From: Myxococcales bacterium
GTDB taxonomy: Bacteria; Myxococcota; UBA727; VGSZ01
Direction of reading: 5' to 3'
Length of the DNA stretch: 64,000 nucleotides
Assembly (NCBI GenBank): GCA_023248635.1
Contig: JAHFED010000001.1
Location: 124,001 to 188,000, forward strand
The translations under genes and the position numbers were made by a program. The stretch's first letter is position 1. Every line of letters begins with the position of its first letter. The notes beneath the pieces were generated by a model. The model was not told where the DNA came from and ran no database searches. It worked only from the letters and a program-made list of their open reading frames with translations. Of this stretch, positions 47,006 through 56,014 are shown in pieces.

Positions 47006-50000
47006 TCACGGGGGGTCGCCTTCGCCTTCGCCTTCACCTTCACCTTCACCTTCACCTTCACCTTCACCTTCACCTTCACCTTCACCTTCACCTTCACCTT
47101 CACCTGCGGGGTCGGCGGTGTAGTCGATGGTCAGCTCGTAGTTGCCGCTCTCAGCCCCAGCCGCGCGGTCCACCGTGAAGAAGAGCTGCTGCACGCGGGA
47201 GGAGACGAAGGTGAACGTCGCTGCGCCGCCCTCGTCGACGGTGGCGTCGGCGCCGGCGATCGTCGTCGCGGTGAGGGCGAGGTTTGCGGGTCGGGTGCCC
47301 GCGCGCAGGTGCAGGCCCAGGGGTCCCTCGACGCGCAGCGTGATCTCCTCGTTCGACAAGCCCAGAATCTCGTAGACGTCGACGTCGCCGTTGCAGAGGG
47401 AGGCGTCGACGACGTCGTCGGCCTGGCCAGCTTGGGGATCGTCGCGCAGTTGCGTCGAGGTTCCAGGCGTCGAGTTCCCCACTGCCTCGTTGGCGTCGGC
47501 CACACAGGCCCCGCTGACATCGATGCTGAGGGCGTAGAGCTGCGCTTCGTGGCCGGCGGTGCCCTCGGGCTTCACGGTCAGCATGTGCTCTTTGGCGGTG
47601 CCGACCGTCTCAAACAAGAGCTCGACGACGCCGTCACGGGGTGCTGCGGCATCGGTGTCTCGGCGCGTCACCACCACGCTCGGCGTCGAGCCTGTCACCT
47701 TGGCGAGCTGCAGCGAAAGGTCGCCGAGCGCAGGATCGAAGCGCAGCGTGGCCGTGATGTTGCGGCCGGATTCCAAGGTGCCGATGCGCACGACGTCGAA
47801 GTCGCCGTTGCCGCAGACCCGACCGCAGCCGTCGGCGGATTCGTCGACGTCGCAGCCAGCGAGACTCGAACCCAAGGGGACGGCGAGGCGGGCGCCATTG
47901 CACGCAAACGCGCCCTCGCTGAACCCGTCGAGGCAGCGGGCCGTCAGGAAGGTGCCATCGGTGGAGGGCTCACTGTCCAGACAGACGCCCGCATCGAAGC
48001 TCGACAGCGACAAGGTGTAGGTCTGGCCCGTGATGTTGGACGTCACCGCCGAGGCGAGGCGCACGCGCGCGACGTAGGTGCGGTCGACGATGTCTTGCGG
48101 GAGGTCGACGGCTTCGGCGCCCGCCGCCGCCGATGACACATTCGACGTCGCCAGCTGGGCGCCCGTGGTGGCGTCGAGCAGGTCCAGCGCGAGATCGCCT
48201 TCGGAGTGGGTGAAGGCCAGCCGCAGCGCTCCGCCCAGACGCGCGGGCACGGTGAAGGTCGCGTGGTCGATGTCTTGCGGGTTGCAGCGGATGAGCCCGG
48301 TCGAAGCGCTGATCAAGCCATCCGTCGTCGTCGTCACCAGCGGCTTGGCCAGCTCCACTATGCCGTCGTCTTCGCCGAGATCCGCGTCGCATTCCGCTGG
48401 TCGGGGTCGGGCCGTTGTCGACACCCGGTAAATCTGGTTCGACAAGGCGCCGCCGGCACTGGCCAAAGACACCTTGATGAAGAACTCCGTGGGGCCTTCG
48501 GGAGAGTCGACGACCTCGACGTTGGCGGTGGTCTGGCCACGCTCGAGGGAGACGCCGGGCGCCGGCCCGCGAAAGAGCTCCGCCGTGAGGTTGCCCTCGG
48601 CGTTCTGGAAGCCGTCGACGGTGACTTCGACGCCGTTGAGGGGGGGCACGGTGACGCGGAAGAAGTCGGTGTCGGTGGTCCCGCAGCGCGTGAAGGAGGC
48701 GGTGGCCCCCAAGGCGAGCTCGGTGGCGGCGGCGGCGCTCTCGTTGGGTTCCTGGCCCACCTGCGATGCCTCCGAGCAGTCGGCCTCGGCGGAGGCTTCG
48801 TCTTCGCGCAGCGTGACCGTGTAGCTCCAGGAGTCACGGGCGACGTTGGAGCTCGATGACACCTGCACGGTGAAGCGCCCCGTCTCGGTTTCCCCCGTGA
48901 CCCCCACCAACACCACCGACGACGGCGACGTCCCGAATTGCTGGTTGGATTCCTGGGTGCTGGTGGTGTCGAACATGGTCGCCGTGAGCCCCGTGAAGGG
49001 CGAGTTGGCGACGGTGACGGTGGCCGTGTAGCGCTTCTGTGGCTGCACCGGGAAGGAGATGAAATCGAAGTCACCGCGGCACAGCACGCCGCCGTAGGCC
49101 GAAGCGACGTTGTCGAGGGACACCGCTTGGTTTGCCGTGTTGTTGGGCTCATCAGTCTCTGTGCACACCGCGGGCGGCAAGACGCAGTCGAAGTTCTCGC
49201 AGCGCTCGCGGGCGTCGCCGCAGTCGCCGTTGACCTCACATTCGGGCTGGGCGCAAGCGTTGTCGATGCAACGCAGCAAGGGGTTGAGGGCCCGGCAGGG
49301 ATCGTCGGACTCGCAGCGGTTGTTGCTCACGCACAAGCCGGAGAAGGCGTCGCAGTGGGTGCCGGGTCCGCAGTTGTCGTCGTCGATGCACTGGACGCAG
49401 CGCCCGAGCTCGTCGCACAGCTCACCGGCGCGGCAGTCGTCGAGCACCGTCTCAGCGGTGCACTCGTCCTCCTCACCGAGGTCGACGCAGATGTTCGCGT
49501 CTTGGTCGCAGGCTTGGCCGTTGGCGCAGCAGAGCTCGGGGAAATCGGGGCCGCAAAAACGGCAACCGCCGGCGTCGGGCACACAGAAAAACTCGGTGCG
49601 ATCGCAGCGCTCGCCTTCGCCGCACTGGAAGTCTTGCGAACAAGAGGTGCGTCCTGCGGTCTCGAAGCAACGCCCCCCCGAGCAGAAGGAAGCAAAGGTC
49701 AGCGCGGAATAGCAGTCGGGGCTCTCGGTGCAGGCAATGCAGTCCGGCTCGGTCTCGGGGCAGCCGACGCCCTCAGCGTTGGGATCGCGGGCGCACTTGA
49801 AGGTGATGGGGTTGCAGTTCTCAAAGACGCGGCAGCAGGTGGGATCACGGTCTTCGACGGCGTCGACGCCACATTGGGCCTCGATGGCGGGATCGCATTG
49901 GGCAATCAAGCACGTCCCGCTGATGCAGAGGTTGCCGGCCCCGCACTCGTCGTTGCTCTCGCAGGTGGAGTCCGGCGGCGGAATGTCGATGGTGCCGTCT

Positions 50001-50068
50001 TCGGCGGGGCAGCCGCTGGCGACGACGACGAAGCCGCACAGCACGGCACGCGCAAGGTTCTTGTTCAT
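47006..50068 (-). CDS. Cys-rich and PPC-repeat lipoprotein ending in a Gly-Glu tail
   Basis: 1020 residues from the ATG at 50068 (GGTGAG 6 nt upstream; the ATG 33 bp earlier gives no signal). The signal ends at VASGC. Residues 30-270 hold repeated Dickkopf/EGF-like units ('CESNDECGAGNLCISGTC', 'CDAFSGLCVSNNRC'). After that come about six PPC (bacterial pre-peptidase C-terminal) beta domains, each opening like 'DEPNNTANQAVSLDN' and containing 'GDFDFISFPV'. The protein finishes with about sixteen Gly-Glu pairs and DPP. In other lipoproteins here the Gly-Glu run links two folded parts, so a terminal run is odd. It is second in an operon, 40 bp after the YfaP-like lipoprotein gene, and ends 6 bp from the convergent kinase gene. 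Confidence 0.85.
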   Translation of the reverse strand: MNKNLARAVLCGFVVVASGCPAEDGTIDIPPPDSTCESNDECGAGNLCISGTCLIAQCDPAIEAQCGVDAVEDRDPTCCRVFENCNPITFKCARDPNAEGVGCPETEPDCIACTESPDCYSALTFASFCSGGRCFETAGRTSCSQDFQCGEGERCDRTEFFCVPDAGGCRFCGPDFPELCCANGQACDQDANICVDLGEEDECTAETVLDDCRAGELCDELGRCVQCIDDDNCGPGTHCDAFSGLCVSNNRCESDDPCRALNPLLRCIDNACAQPECEVNGDCGDARERCENFDCVLPPAVCTETDEPNNTANQAVSLDNVASAYGGVLCRGDFDFISFPVQPQKRYTATVTVANSPFTGLTATMFDTTSTQESNQQFGTSPSSVVLVGVTGETETGRFTVQVSSSSNVARDSWSYTVTLREDEASAEADCSEASQVGQEPNESAAAATELALGATASFTRCGTTDTDFFRVTVPPLNGVEVTVDGFQNAEGNLTAELFRGPAPGVSLERGQTTANVEVVDSPEGPTEFFIKVSLASAGGALSNQIYRVSTTARPRPAECDADLGEDDGIVELAKPLVTTTTDGLISASTGLIRCNPQDIDHATFTVPARLGGALRLAFTHSEGDLALDLLDATTGAQLATSNVSSAAAGAEAVDLPQDIVDRTYVARVRLASAVTSNITGQTYTLSLSSFDAGVCLDSEPSTDGTFLTARCLDGFSEGAFACNGARLAVPLGSSLAGCDVDESADGCGRVCGNGDFDVVRIGTLESGRNITATLRFDPALGDLSLQLAKVTGSTPSVVVTRRDTDAAAPRDGVVELLFETVGTAKEHMLTVKPEGTAGHEAQLYALSIDVSGACVADANEAVGNSTPGTSTQLRDDPQAGQADDVVDASLCNGDVDVYEILGLSNEEITLRVEGPLGLHLRAGTRPANLALTATTIAGADATVDEGGAATFTFVSSRVQQLFFTVDRAAGAESGNYELTIDYTADPAGEGEGEGEGEGEGEGEGEGEGEGEGEGEGDPP
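47016..47105. repeat. Hexanucleotide tandem repeat (CTTCAC type)
   Basis: About fifteen nearly perfect 6-bp units (ACCTTC/GCCTTC on the plus strand) code the C-terminal Gly-Glu tail. It is the most uniform microsatellite in the window, as expected of a recently expanded or slippage-prone tract. Confidence 0.95.
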
Positions 50069-50108
50069 TTCAGGCTCACCAAAAAAAAGAGGCGCCCGCA
50101 AACGCGGA

Positions 50109-51935
50109 TCAGAAGCCGGGGCATTGGTCGTCGGGGTCGCCGTCGGTCAAGTCTTCGACGCAGGGCCGCAAGGGATCGTCGGCGGTGAAATGCACGATGC
50201 CGACCTCGAAGAAGTCGGAGTCGACGGTCTGCACCCACTCGCCCGCCAAGCGGCCGAACAAGAACAAGCGGACGAACATGGCAACCGGCACCGAGCCGCT
50301 GAAGTAGGAGGCCCCGAAGGCGTAGGACCCGGGTCCGGCGATGTCGACGTTGATGTTCTCGGGACCAAAGCCGTCGGTGTCGTCGATGTCGAGGCTCGGG
50401 TCGCCGTCGGAGCGGCCGGCCACGCCGTCCCATTCGACGCCCGTGTCGGTGGGATTGCAGTTGTAAAAGCCACAGTCGAGACCGCCGCAGCTCTCGAAGG
50501 GCGCGTCGACGTCGCCGCCGCCGCCGCCGAGGCTGGTGACGCAGTATTTGTTGTCGACGTCCCTCTTGGTGACATGAAGGTCCATGTCGTCGAACTCGTC
50601 GCCGACCCAGGTGAGCTGGACCAAGAAGGAATCCGAGGGAATGGCTTCGAAGTCGACGCAGCAGGGGGACACGCCCTCGGTCCCAAGGTCGTCGACGACG
50701 GTGACGCAGGCCTGGTAGGGCCCGGCGACGTCGACGCCGCGGCGGTTGGCGAAGGCGAAGGCGGTCTCTTGGCTGTTGGGGCTGGTGAGCACCACGCCCG
50801 AGCCGGGGCCGCGCTCTTTGATCTCCCACGAGTAGCTGGCGATGCTGCCATCGGGAGTGGCCGGGGCCGCGTCAGCGGTGAGCACCACGTCGTCGAGGGG
50901 CTCGATGGTCGGAGCACCGACCACGTCGACGCCACCGACGCTCTTCACCCGCGCAGTGCACGTGGGGCCGTCGACGCCGAGCCCCAAGATGGGAATGTCG
51001 ATCACCGGCTCGTCGGGATCCGAGGTGACGATGCGCAGCTTGCGCTCGAAACGGCCGAGCACGTCGGGAGCGAAGGTCAAACGCAGCGGCAGACCCGGCA
51101 CCGAAGCTGACGTCGGCGCCAGCGACTGGTCCGGGTTGGGCGGCGTTCCCGACAAGATGGCGGGGATGGCATCGCTGCCGGCCGGCTCGATGATGTCGGC
51201 ACCGCCGTCGACGAGAGGAACGAAGGCGACGCTGTCGAAGAAGAGCTCCCGCGTGCCGACGTTGTTCACGACGACGTTGCACACCTGCAGGCCCGCAGTC
51301 GCCACCCGACCGAAGTCGACGCTCAAGGGATTGATCGATCCGCAGTTGCTGTCGGGGACGATCTCGATGTCGGGCACGCCGTTGTCGACCCCTGTGAGCG
51401 TAATGGGGACGTGGATCTCAGCGAGGTCGTCGTCGTTGGGTGGGACGTTGTTGGCATCGCTCAGGATGACGATGTCGCGCGAAATGGCGGACTCCAGGGC
51501 CGGCCGGATGTTGACGCCGATCTGAGCGCTGAGCCCCGGCGCGATGCTCGTCGGCGGCGGGTTGATGAAAGCGAAGCCCTCGTCGCCGTCGCTGGCGAAG
51601 GTGACGCCGGGGTTGCCGTCTTTGTCTTTGAGTTGCAGCTCGAGGCTCGACGGGTTCGTGATGGTGAAGAAGCGCTCGACGCGAACGGCGAGATCGGCGT
51701 TGCCGAAGGGCAAGGCGCACTCCTCAGTGCCACCGATGATCTTGCCGTTCACCTCGCGCTCGGGCTTGGCGCACACATCGACGGCAATCTGCGGCGCGAC
51801 CGGGTTGAAGTCGGTGACGTCGCAGTCGCACCCCACCGAGGGCACGAGCACCAGCCCTATGGACGTCGCCGTCCGCAAGAACCAGGACCAGGTGCGCACC
51901 GGACGGGAGACAGAAAGGGAAAACGTCGCCGACAT
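50109..51935 (-). CDS. Lipoprotein with choice-of-anchor D / PKD-like / YfaP (DUF2135) domains
   Basis: 608 residues from the ATG at 51935 (GAGG 5 nt upstream; a start at 51992 adds a non-signal leader). The signal ends at VPSVGC. Two ASH/choice-of-anchor-D-like beta domains follow ('FTITNPSSLELQLKDKDG', 'VDFGRVATAGLQVCNVVVNNVGTRELFF'). A PKD-like domain is next ('TPDGSIASYSWEIKERGPGSG'). Last is a DUF2135/YfaP-like domain with 'VQLTWVGDEFDDMDLHV' and 'DGFGPENINVDIAGPGSYAFGASYF', plus Cys pairs. The architecture is typical of myxobacterial secreted lipoproteins of unknown role. It starts a two-gene operon with the PPC lipoprotein, and the 575-bp region upstream carries the palindrome arrays. 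Confidence 0.87.
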   Translation of the reverse strand: MSATFSLSVSRPVRTWSWFLRTATSIGLVLVPSVGCDCDVTDFNPVAPQIAVDVCAKPEREVNGKIIGGTEECALPFGNADLAVRVERFFTITNPSSLELQLKDKDGNPGVTFASDGDEGFAFINPPPTSIAPGLSAQIGVNIRPALESAISRDIVILSDANNVPPNDDDLAEIHVPITLTGVDNGVPDIEIVPDSNCGSINPLSVDFGRVATAGLQVCNVVVNNVGTRELFFDSVAFVPLVDGGADIIEPAGSDAIPAILSGTPPNPDQSLAPTSASVPGLPLRLTFAPDVLGRFERKLRIVTSDPDEPVIDIPILGLGVDGPTCTARVKSVGGVDVVGAPTIEPLDDVVLTADAAPATPDGSIASYSWEIKERGPGSGVVLTSPNSQETAFAFANRRGVDVAGPYQACVTVVDDLGTEGVSPCCVDFEAIPSDSFLVQLTWVGDEFDDMDLHVTKRDVDNKYCVTSLGGGGGDVDAPFESCGGLDCGFYNCNPTDTGVEWDGVAGRSDGDPSLDIDDTDGFGPENINVDIAGPGSYAFGASYFSGSVPVAMFVRLFLFGRLAGEWVQTVDSDFFEVGIVHFTADDPLRPCVEDLTDGDPDDQCPGF

Positions 51936-52024
51936 CGAGACCTCACTGGTGCTTCGCCCCTCGCGAAGACCGCAAACACTGGTCTGCGGCAACGGAGGAA
52001 CCCGCCGGCGCCGCGCAGTCCAAA

Positions 52025-52150
52025 CTCAAGACGCGCCAGCATCTTGAAGTTCCGTCGGTTCAAGACGCTGGCGCGTCTTGAAGCTCTGTCGGTTCAAGAC
52101 GCTGGCGCGTCTTGAAGCTCTGTCGGTTCAAGACGCTGGCGCGTCTTGAA
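52025..52150. repeat. Array of four 24-bp palindromes, 34-bp period
   Basis: Units start at 52025 (imperfect, GCCA loop), 52059, 52093 and 52127 (perfect, TGGC loop). Starts are 34 bp apart, with spacers of about 10 bp (GTTCCGTCGG or GCTCTGTCGG). The first unit is in the opposite orientation, shown by its GCCA loop. The array is in the divergent region upstream of the YfaP-like lipoprotein. Confidence 0.92.
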
Positions 52151-52342
52151 CATCCAAGCTCTGCCCCGTTGGCACGGCAGCGGACCCAAGACTTGCCACA
52201 CCCGCCGTGCGGCAACAACGAATCGGCCCCAGGTCTCTTTCTGAAGTCCGTCTGCTGTCCAGAAGACGCGGCACCGCACGGTCGACTCTGGGCGGTGCTA
52301 CAGTGCCGCACCTTTGCCGACCTACGGCGGAGTGTTCGCCGC
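52151..52342. other. Non-coding stretch between palindrome arrays
   Basis: No gene is seen. It contains a small inverted repeat (TTGCC at about 52192 with GGCAA some 18 bp later) and a TACAGT that could be a -10 box at about 52299, without a convincing -35. It should hold promoters for one or both flanking divergent genes. Confidence 0.3.
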
Positions 52343-52466
52343 TTCAGGCGCTGGCGCGCCTGAAGTGCGGATGTTCAAGACGCGCCAGCGTCTTGAAGTT
52401 CTGCTGGTTCAAGACGCTGGCGCGTCTTGAAGCATGAGAACGTCAAGACGCGCCAGCGTCTCGAAG
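52343..52466. repeat. Array of four 24-bp palindromes with a compensated variant
   Basis: Units lie at about 52343 (TTCAGGCGC / GCGCCTGAA, both arms changed together), 52374 (GCCA loop), 52408 (TGGC loop) and 52442 (GCCA loop, one arm mismatch). Spacers include GTTCTGCTGG, the reverse complement of the CCAGCAGAAC spacer at 3457. The last unit ends 45 bp before the GTG of the AglZ-like gene, so it would lie in or near its leader. Confidence 0.9.
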
Positions 52467-52498
52467 TTTGCTTTCTGCGATGCCGCCCCAAGGGGCGC

Positions 52499-52505
52499 GA
52501 GGAGG
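52499..52505 (+). promoter_or_regulatory. Shine-Dalgarno deciding the AglZ-like start
   Basis: GAGGAGG lies 5 nt before the GTG at 52511. It excludes the in-frame ATG at 52427, whose leader would translate palindrome sequence. Confidence 0.8.
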
Positions 52506-52510
52506 ACGCG

Positions 52511-55500
52511 GTGGCCCGATCGGTCGCGATCATCGAGCCCGACACCAACGTCGCGAGCGTCGTCGAGCAGGCGTTTCACACCATGGGCTTCGAGGCTCAC
52601 GTGTTGGCCGACGGCGACGTCGTCGAGTTCATCCGCCAGCGCGCGCCGGCGGTGATCCTGTTGAATGTCGAGCTGCCCAAAGGCTCTGGCTATTCGTTCT
52701 GCAACCGGCTGAAAAAACAGCAGGACCTCAAGCGCATCCCGATCATCCTGACATCGGGGCAAGAGACACCGGAGGCCTTCGCCCAACACAGCAAGACGCC
52801 GACGCCCGCCGACGCCTACATGCACAAGCCCTTCTCGATGGATCAGCTCCTCGATGCCGTGGGACGACTCGTCCCCGACGCTTTTCCCAACGGCGCTCCC
52901 TTGGCCGCGCAGATCGAAGCCAAGGCCCCGCCCCCAGCTGAGGCGCCCTCCAACGGCGCCGACGTCGCCGCGCCCGGCTCCGAGCGACCGGCACCGGTTC
53001 CGGGAGCGCCTGGCCAACGCGGTCGAGCGCGGCCGGAGGGACGCGGCGCCTCGGGACCCACCTTCGACGAGCTGCTCAACCAGGGACGGGTGGACGAGCC
53101 CATGCCAGCGCCGACGGCGAGTGCTGGTCCAGAGGCCAAGCTTGGCTTTCTGCGGGAGAGCCTGCGCCGCCGAGAGGGCGACGTCGCCAAGGCCCGTGAG
53201 CTTTGGGCCCAGCGTGAACGCGAGATGGGACAGCTTGCCGAGATGCTCGACCTGCGCGAGCGCGAGCTCGAACGGGCCCGCAAGGCGCGCGAAGACCTGC
53301 TGGCCCAGCTCACCGCCGCCGAAGATCGCATCGGGGCTCTGCGTCTCGACGTCGAATTGGGGACCGAGCGCGGCGAGCGCCTCGAACGAGAGAAGAAAGC
53401 CCTCGCCGAAGAGCTGGAGAACGCGACCAGCGACGCCGAGCGCGAGGTCGAAGCCCTCAACGTCCGCATCACCGCCCTGCAAGATGGCCTCAGCGCCGAG
53501 CAAAACGGACGTGCGGAGGAGAACGATCGCAGCGCGACCGAGATCCGCGATCTCGTCAACGACCTGGAGACCGCCCGCACCGACTTCGCCCGCAAAGACG
53601 CCGCGTCCAAAGAGCGCGAAGCGCTGCTGAACCGCGGCATCGCCGACCACCAGGCCCGCATCGCCGAGCTCGACGTTCAGCTCGAAAACACCAGGGGCAA
53701 GCTGGTCGACAGCACCAAAGACGGCGAAGCCCTGCGCCGAGAGCTGAGTCACCTCAAGGAGAAGAAGAACGCCGACGACGCCTCCTTCCGCGCCAACATC
53801 GACGACCTCGAAAGCCGTCTGCGCGATCTTACCCTCGACAAAGAGGGGCTCGAGGCCGACCTCGACAAGACCTCCTCCGAGCTCATCGACACCAAAGCGC
53901 GGCTCGAAGATCGCAGCAGCCGCGTCGTCGACCTCGAAGCCGATCTCGCCGACAACGACGCCCAGCTCACCGATGTCCGGGGCCAACTCGAGACCTCGCA
54001 GACCCACGCCGCCGAAGTCTCCGCCGAGCTGCAAGACACCCAACAACACGCGCTCGAGCTCTCGCAAGAGAAGCACCGCCTCGAACAGAAGGTGCTCGAG
54101 ATCGGCGGCAACCTCGCGGCGACGTCGAAACGTCTGGAAGAGACCACAGCTGAGCTCGATGACACGCGCAAGAAGGCCACGGCCCATGCCCGCGAGCTCG
54201 AAGGGCGGATCGGCGAACTCAAGGCCGCCGTCGCCGAGCGCGATGCCCGACTGAACGAATCAGCGGCGTCGTTGGCAGCGACGGCCGCGACCCTCAAGGA
54301 CACCGATGCCCGGCTCGGCGACAAGACCCGTGAATGGGATCAGGAACGTCTCGGCCGCCAGAAAGACGTTCTCAAGCGCGACCAGCGCATTGCCGACGTC
54401 GAGGCCAAGAACAAGGAGCTCGACTCAGCGCTGCACGACACCGAGCGCCAAGCCAAGACCCGCGAGGCCGGGCTCACGCACGAGCTCGACGCCGCCCGCG
54501 CCCGTGGCGATGAGCTGGATCGCGATCTCAACCGAGCCCGCGCCAAGACCGTCGAGCTCGACGCCCTGGTCCAAGATGGCAAGGAACGGGTCAACGAGCT
54601 CACGCGCGAGCTGCGCAAAGCCGAAGCCCAGATGCACACCGCCCGCGACGAGATCAAGGTCCTCAACGACCGCGTCGACGAGGTCACGCAGCAGTTTCAC
54701 GAGCAGAAGGAGCAGAACGCCTTCATGTCGGCGGAGCTCTCCGAAGAGCGCGCCAACCACTCTCAAGATGTGCAGGCCCACGGTGCCAACCTCGATCGCA
54801 TCGAGCGCGGTCTCAAGGAGCGCGTCGAAAAGCTCCAGGAGATCATCGCCCGCATGAAGGCGGACCTCGGCGGCGCCCAAGCCGAGCTCGAAGACACCCG
54901 CGCTCGCCTGCAGCGCGCCGACGAAAACAAGACCCGCCTCGAGGCTTTGATCGACCGCGAGTCCCGCGACCGCCAAGCACTGGCCGACCGCATTGGCGTG
55001 CTCGACGAAGAGATCGAAGAGGCCCAGGCCAACAACGAGAAGCTCACCGATGAGCTGACCCGGCTGCGAACCCAGGCCAAGAGGGCCATCGACGACGCCG
55101 CTGCCATCAAGCGGGAGAAGGCTGGGCTCGAAAGCCAGTTCGCCGAAAAAGAAGACAGCCTCTTCAAAAAGATGGAGGAGCAAAAGAGCACGGTCGCCGA
55201 AGAAAAGCAGAAGGGCCGGGCCGAGCTCGACGTCGCGCGCAAGGAGCGCGACGAGGTCAAGATTCGCTACACCGAGCTGCGCCAGAAGGCCGACGCACTG
55301 CTCAAGCGCGCCAAGGACAACGAGGCCTCCGCCAAAGAGAGGGCCGAGAGCGCCGAGCTGAAGCTCAACGACATGGTCAACGAGATCCGCGTCGAGAAGG
55401 AGGCCCGGGCCCGCGAGCGCGCGCAGGCCGAAGGGGCCCAGGAGAAGCTGCACAAACAGCTCGCCGACGCCACCCTCAAGACGTCGACCGAGACCGACCT

Positions 55501-55951
55501 CAAGCTGGAGGAGCTGCGGGCCGAGGTGAAGGCCAAAGACGAACGCATCGCGAAGTCGACGTTGGAGTCGTCCCAGTACCGCGAGAAGGCGCGCGAGGCG
55601 ATCTCCCGGGCCAAGGAGCTCCACGCCCAGCTCCAGGCCAACGTCGGCAGCGTCGACGAGAACACGCGCAAGGTGCTCGAGGAGGTCAAGGGAAAGTACA
55701 ACGAGGCCGTCGGCAAGCTCAAAGCCCAGGCCGAAATGAACAAGCAGACCAGCGAGCGTTACCGGGAGCTCGCTGAGAAACACCGCAAGGCGCTGACCAT
55801 CATCGACGAGCTCAAACGGCGCGTCTCGGGCTCCGCGGTGCCGACCCAGGCCAAGATACCGGCGGTCGTCCCTGAAGAGGGGGAAGAGGAAGAAGAAGAA
55901 TCGATGGGCGAGTCCACGCTCGTGTTGGAAAACCCGCTCGCCAAGAAGTAG
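52511..55951 (+). CDS. Pseudo-receiver plus long coiled-coil protein (AglZ/FrzS-like)
   Basis: 1146 residues. Residues 1-120 form a response-regulator receiver fold (VAIIEPDTN, VILLNVELPKGSGY, PIILTSGQ, HKPFS). The phospho-acceptor position is Asn52, and the acidic pair after strand 1 is reduced to Glu9-Pro10. Ser82 and Lys106 remain. It is therefore probably a non-phosphorylated pseudo-receiver. A Pro/Ala linker with a conserved-looking TFDELLNQGRVDEP motif follows, then about 900 residues of almost continuous heptad coiled coil. The end is acidic (EEGEEEEEESMGESTLVLENP). This is the architecture of AglZ and FrzS, which bind polarity and motility regulators in Myxococcus; the length is closer to AglZ. 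The downstream helicase gene begins after 63 bp. Confidence 0.8.
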   Translation: MARSVAIIEPDTNVASVVEQAFHTMGFEAHVLADGDVVEFIRQRAPAVILLNVELPKGSGYSFCNRLKKQQDLKRIPIILTSGQETPEAFAQHSKTPTPADAYMHKPFSMDQLLDAVGRLVPDAFPNGAPLAAQIEAKAPPPAEAPSNGADVAAPGSERPAPVPGAPGQRGRARPEGRGASGPTFDELLNQGRVDEPMPAPTASAGPEAKLGFLRESLRRREGDVAKARELWAQREREMGQLAEMLDLRERELERARKAREDLLAQLTAAEDRIGALRLDVELGTERGERLEREKKALAEELENATSDAEREVEALNVRITALQDGLSAEQNGRAEENDRSATEIRDLVNDLETARTDFARKDAASKEREALLNRGIADHQARIAELDVQLENTRGKLVDSTKDGEALRRELSHLKEKKNADDASFRANIDDLESRLRDLTLDKEGLEADLDKTSSELIDTKARLEDRSSRVVDLEADLADNDAQLTDVRGQLETSQTHAAEVSAELQDTQQHALELSQEKHRLEQKVLEIGGNLAATSKRLEETTAELDDTRKKATAHARELEGRIGELKAAVAERDARLNESAASLAATAATLKDTDARLGDKTREWDQERLGRQKDVLKRDQRIADVEAKNKELDSALHDTERQAKTREAGLTHELDAARARGDELDRDLNRARAKTVELDALVQDGKERVNELTRELRKAEAQMHTARDEIKVLNDRVDEVTQQFHEQKEQNAFMSAELSEERANHSQDVQAHGANLDRIERGLKERVEKLQEIIARMKADLGGAQAELEDTRARLQRADENKTRLEALIDRESRDRQALADRIGVLDEEIEEAQANNEKLTDELTRLRTQAKRAIDDAAAIKREKAGLESQFAEKEDSLFKKMEEQKSTVAEEKQKGRAELDVARKERDEVKIRYTELRQKADALLKRAKDNEASAKERAESAELKLNDMVNEIRVEKEARARERAQAEGAQEKLHKQLADATLKTSTETDLKLEELRAEVKAKDERIAKSTLESSQYREKAREAISRAKELHAQLQANVGSVDENTRKVLEEVKGKYNEAVGKLKAQAEMNKQTSERYRELAEKHRKALTIIDELKRRVSGSAVPTQAKIPAVVPEEGEEEEEESMGESTLVLENPLAKK

Positions 55952-56014
55952 GCGAGCGATGGCCTTTGAGCTGTGCCAACAGCTCGATGCACGGCGGAGC
56001 CGGAGGGGAAAGAG

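Noticed and set aside
52025-52466. CRISPR-like array
   Set aside because: The repeat is itself a full palindrome and spacers are about 10 bp and nearly identical, so it does not have the unique 25-40 bp spacers of CRISPR. No cas genes are present.
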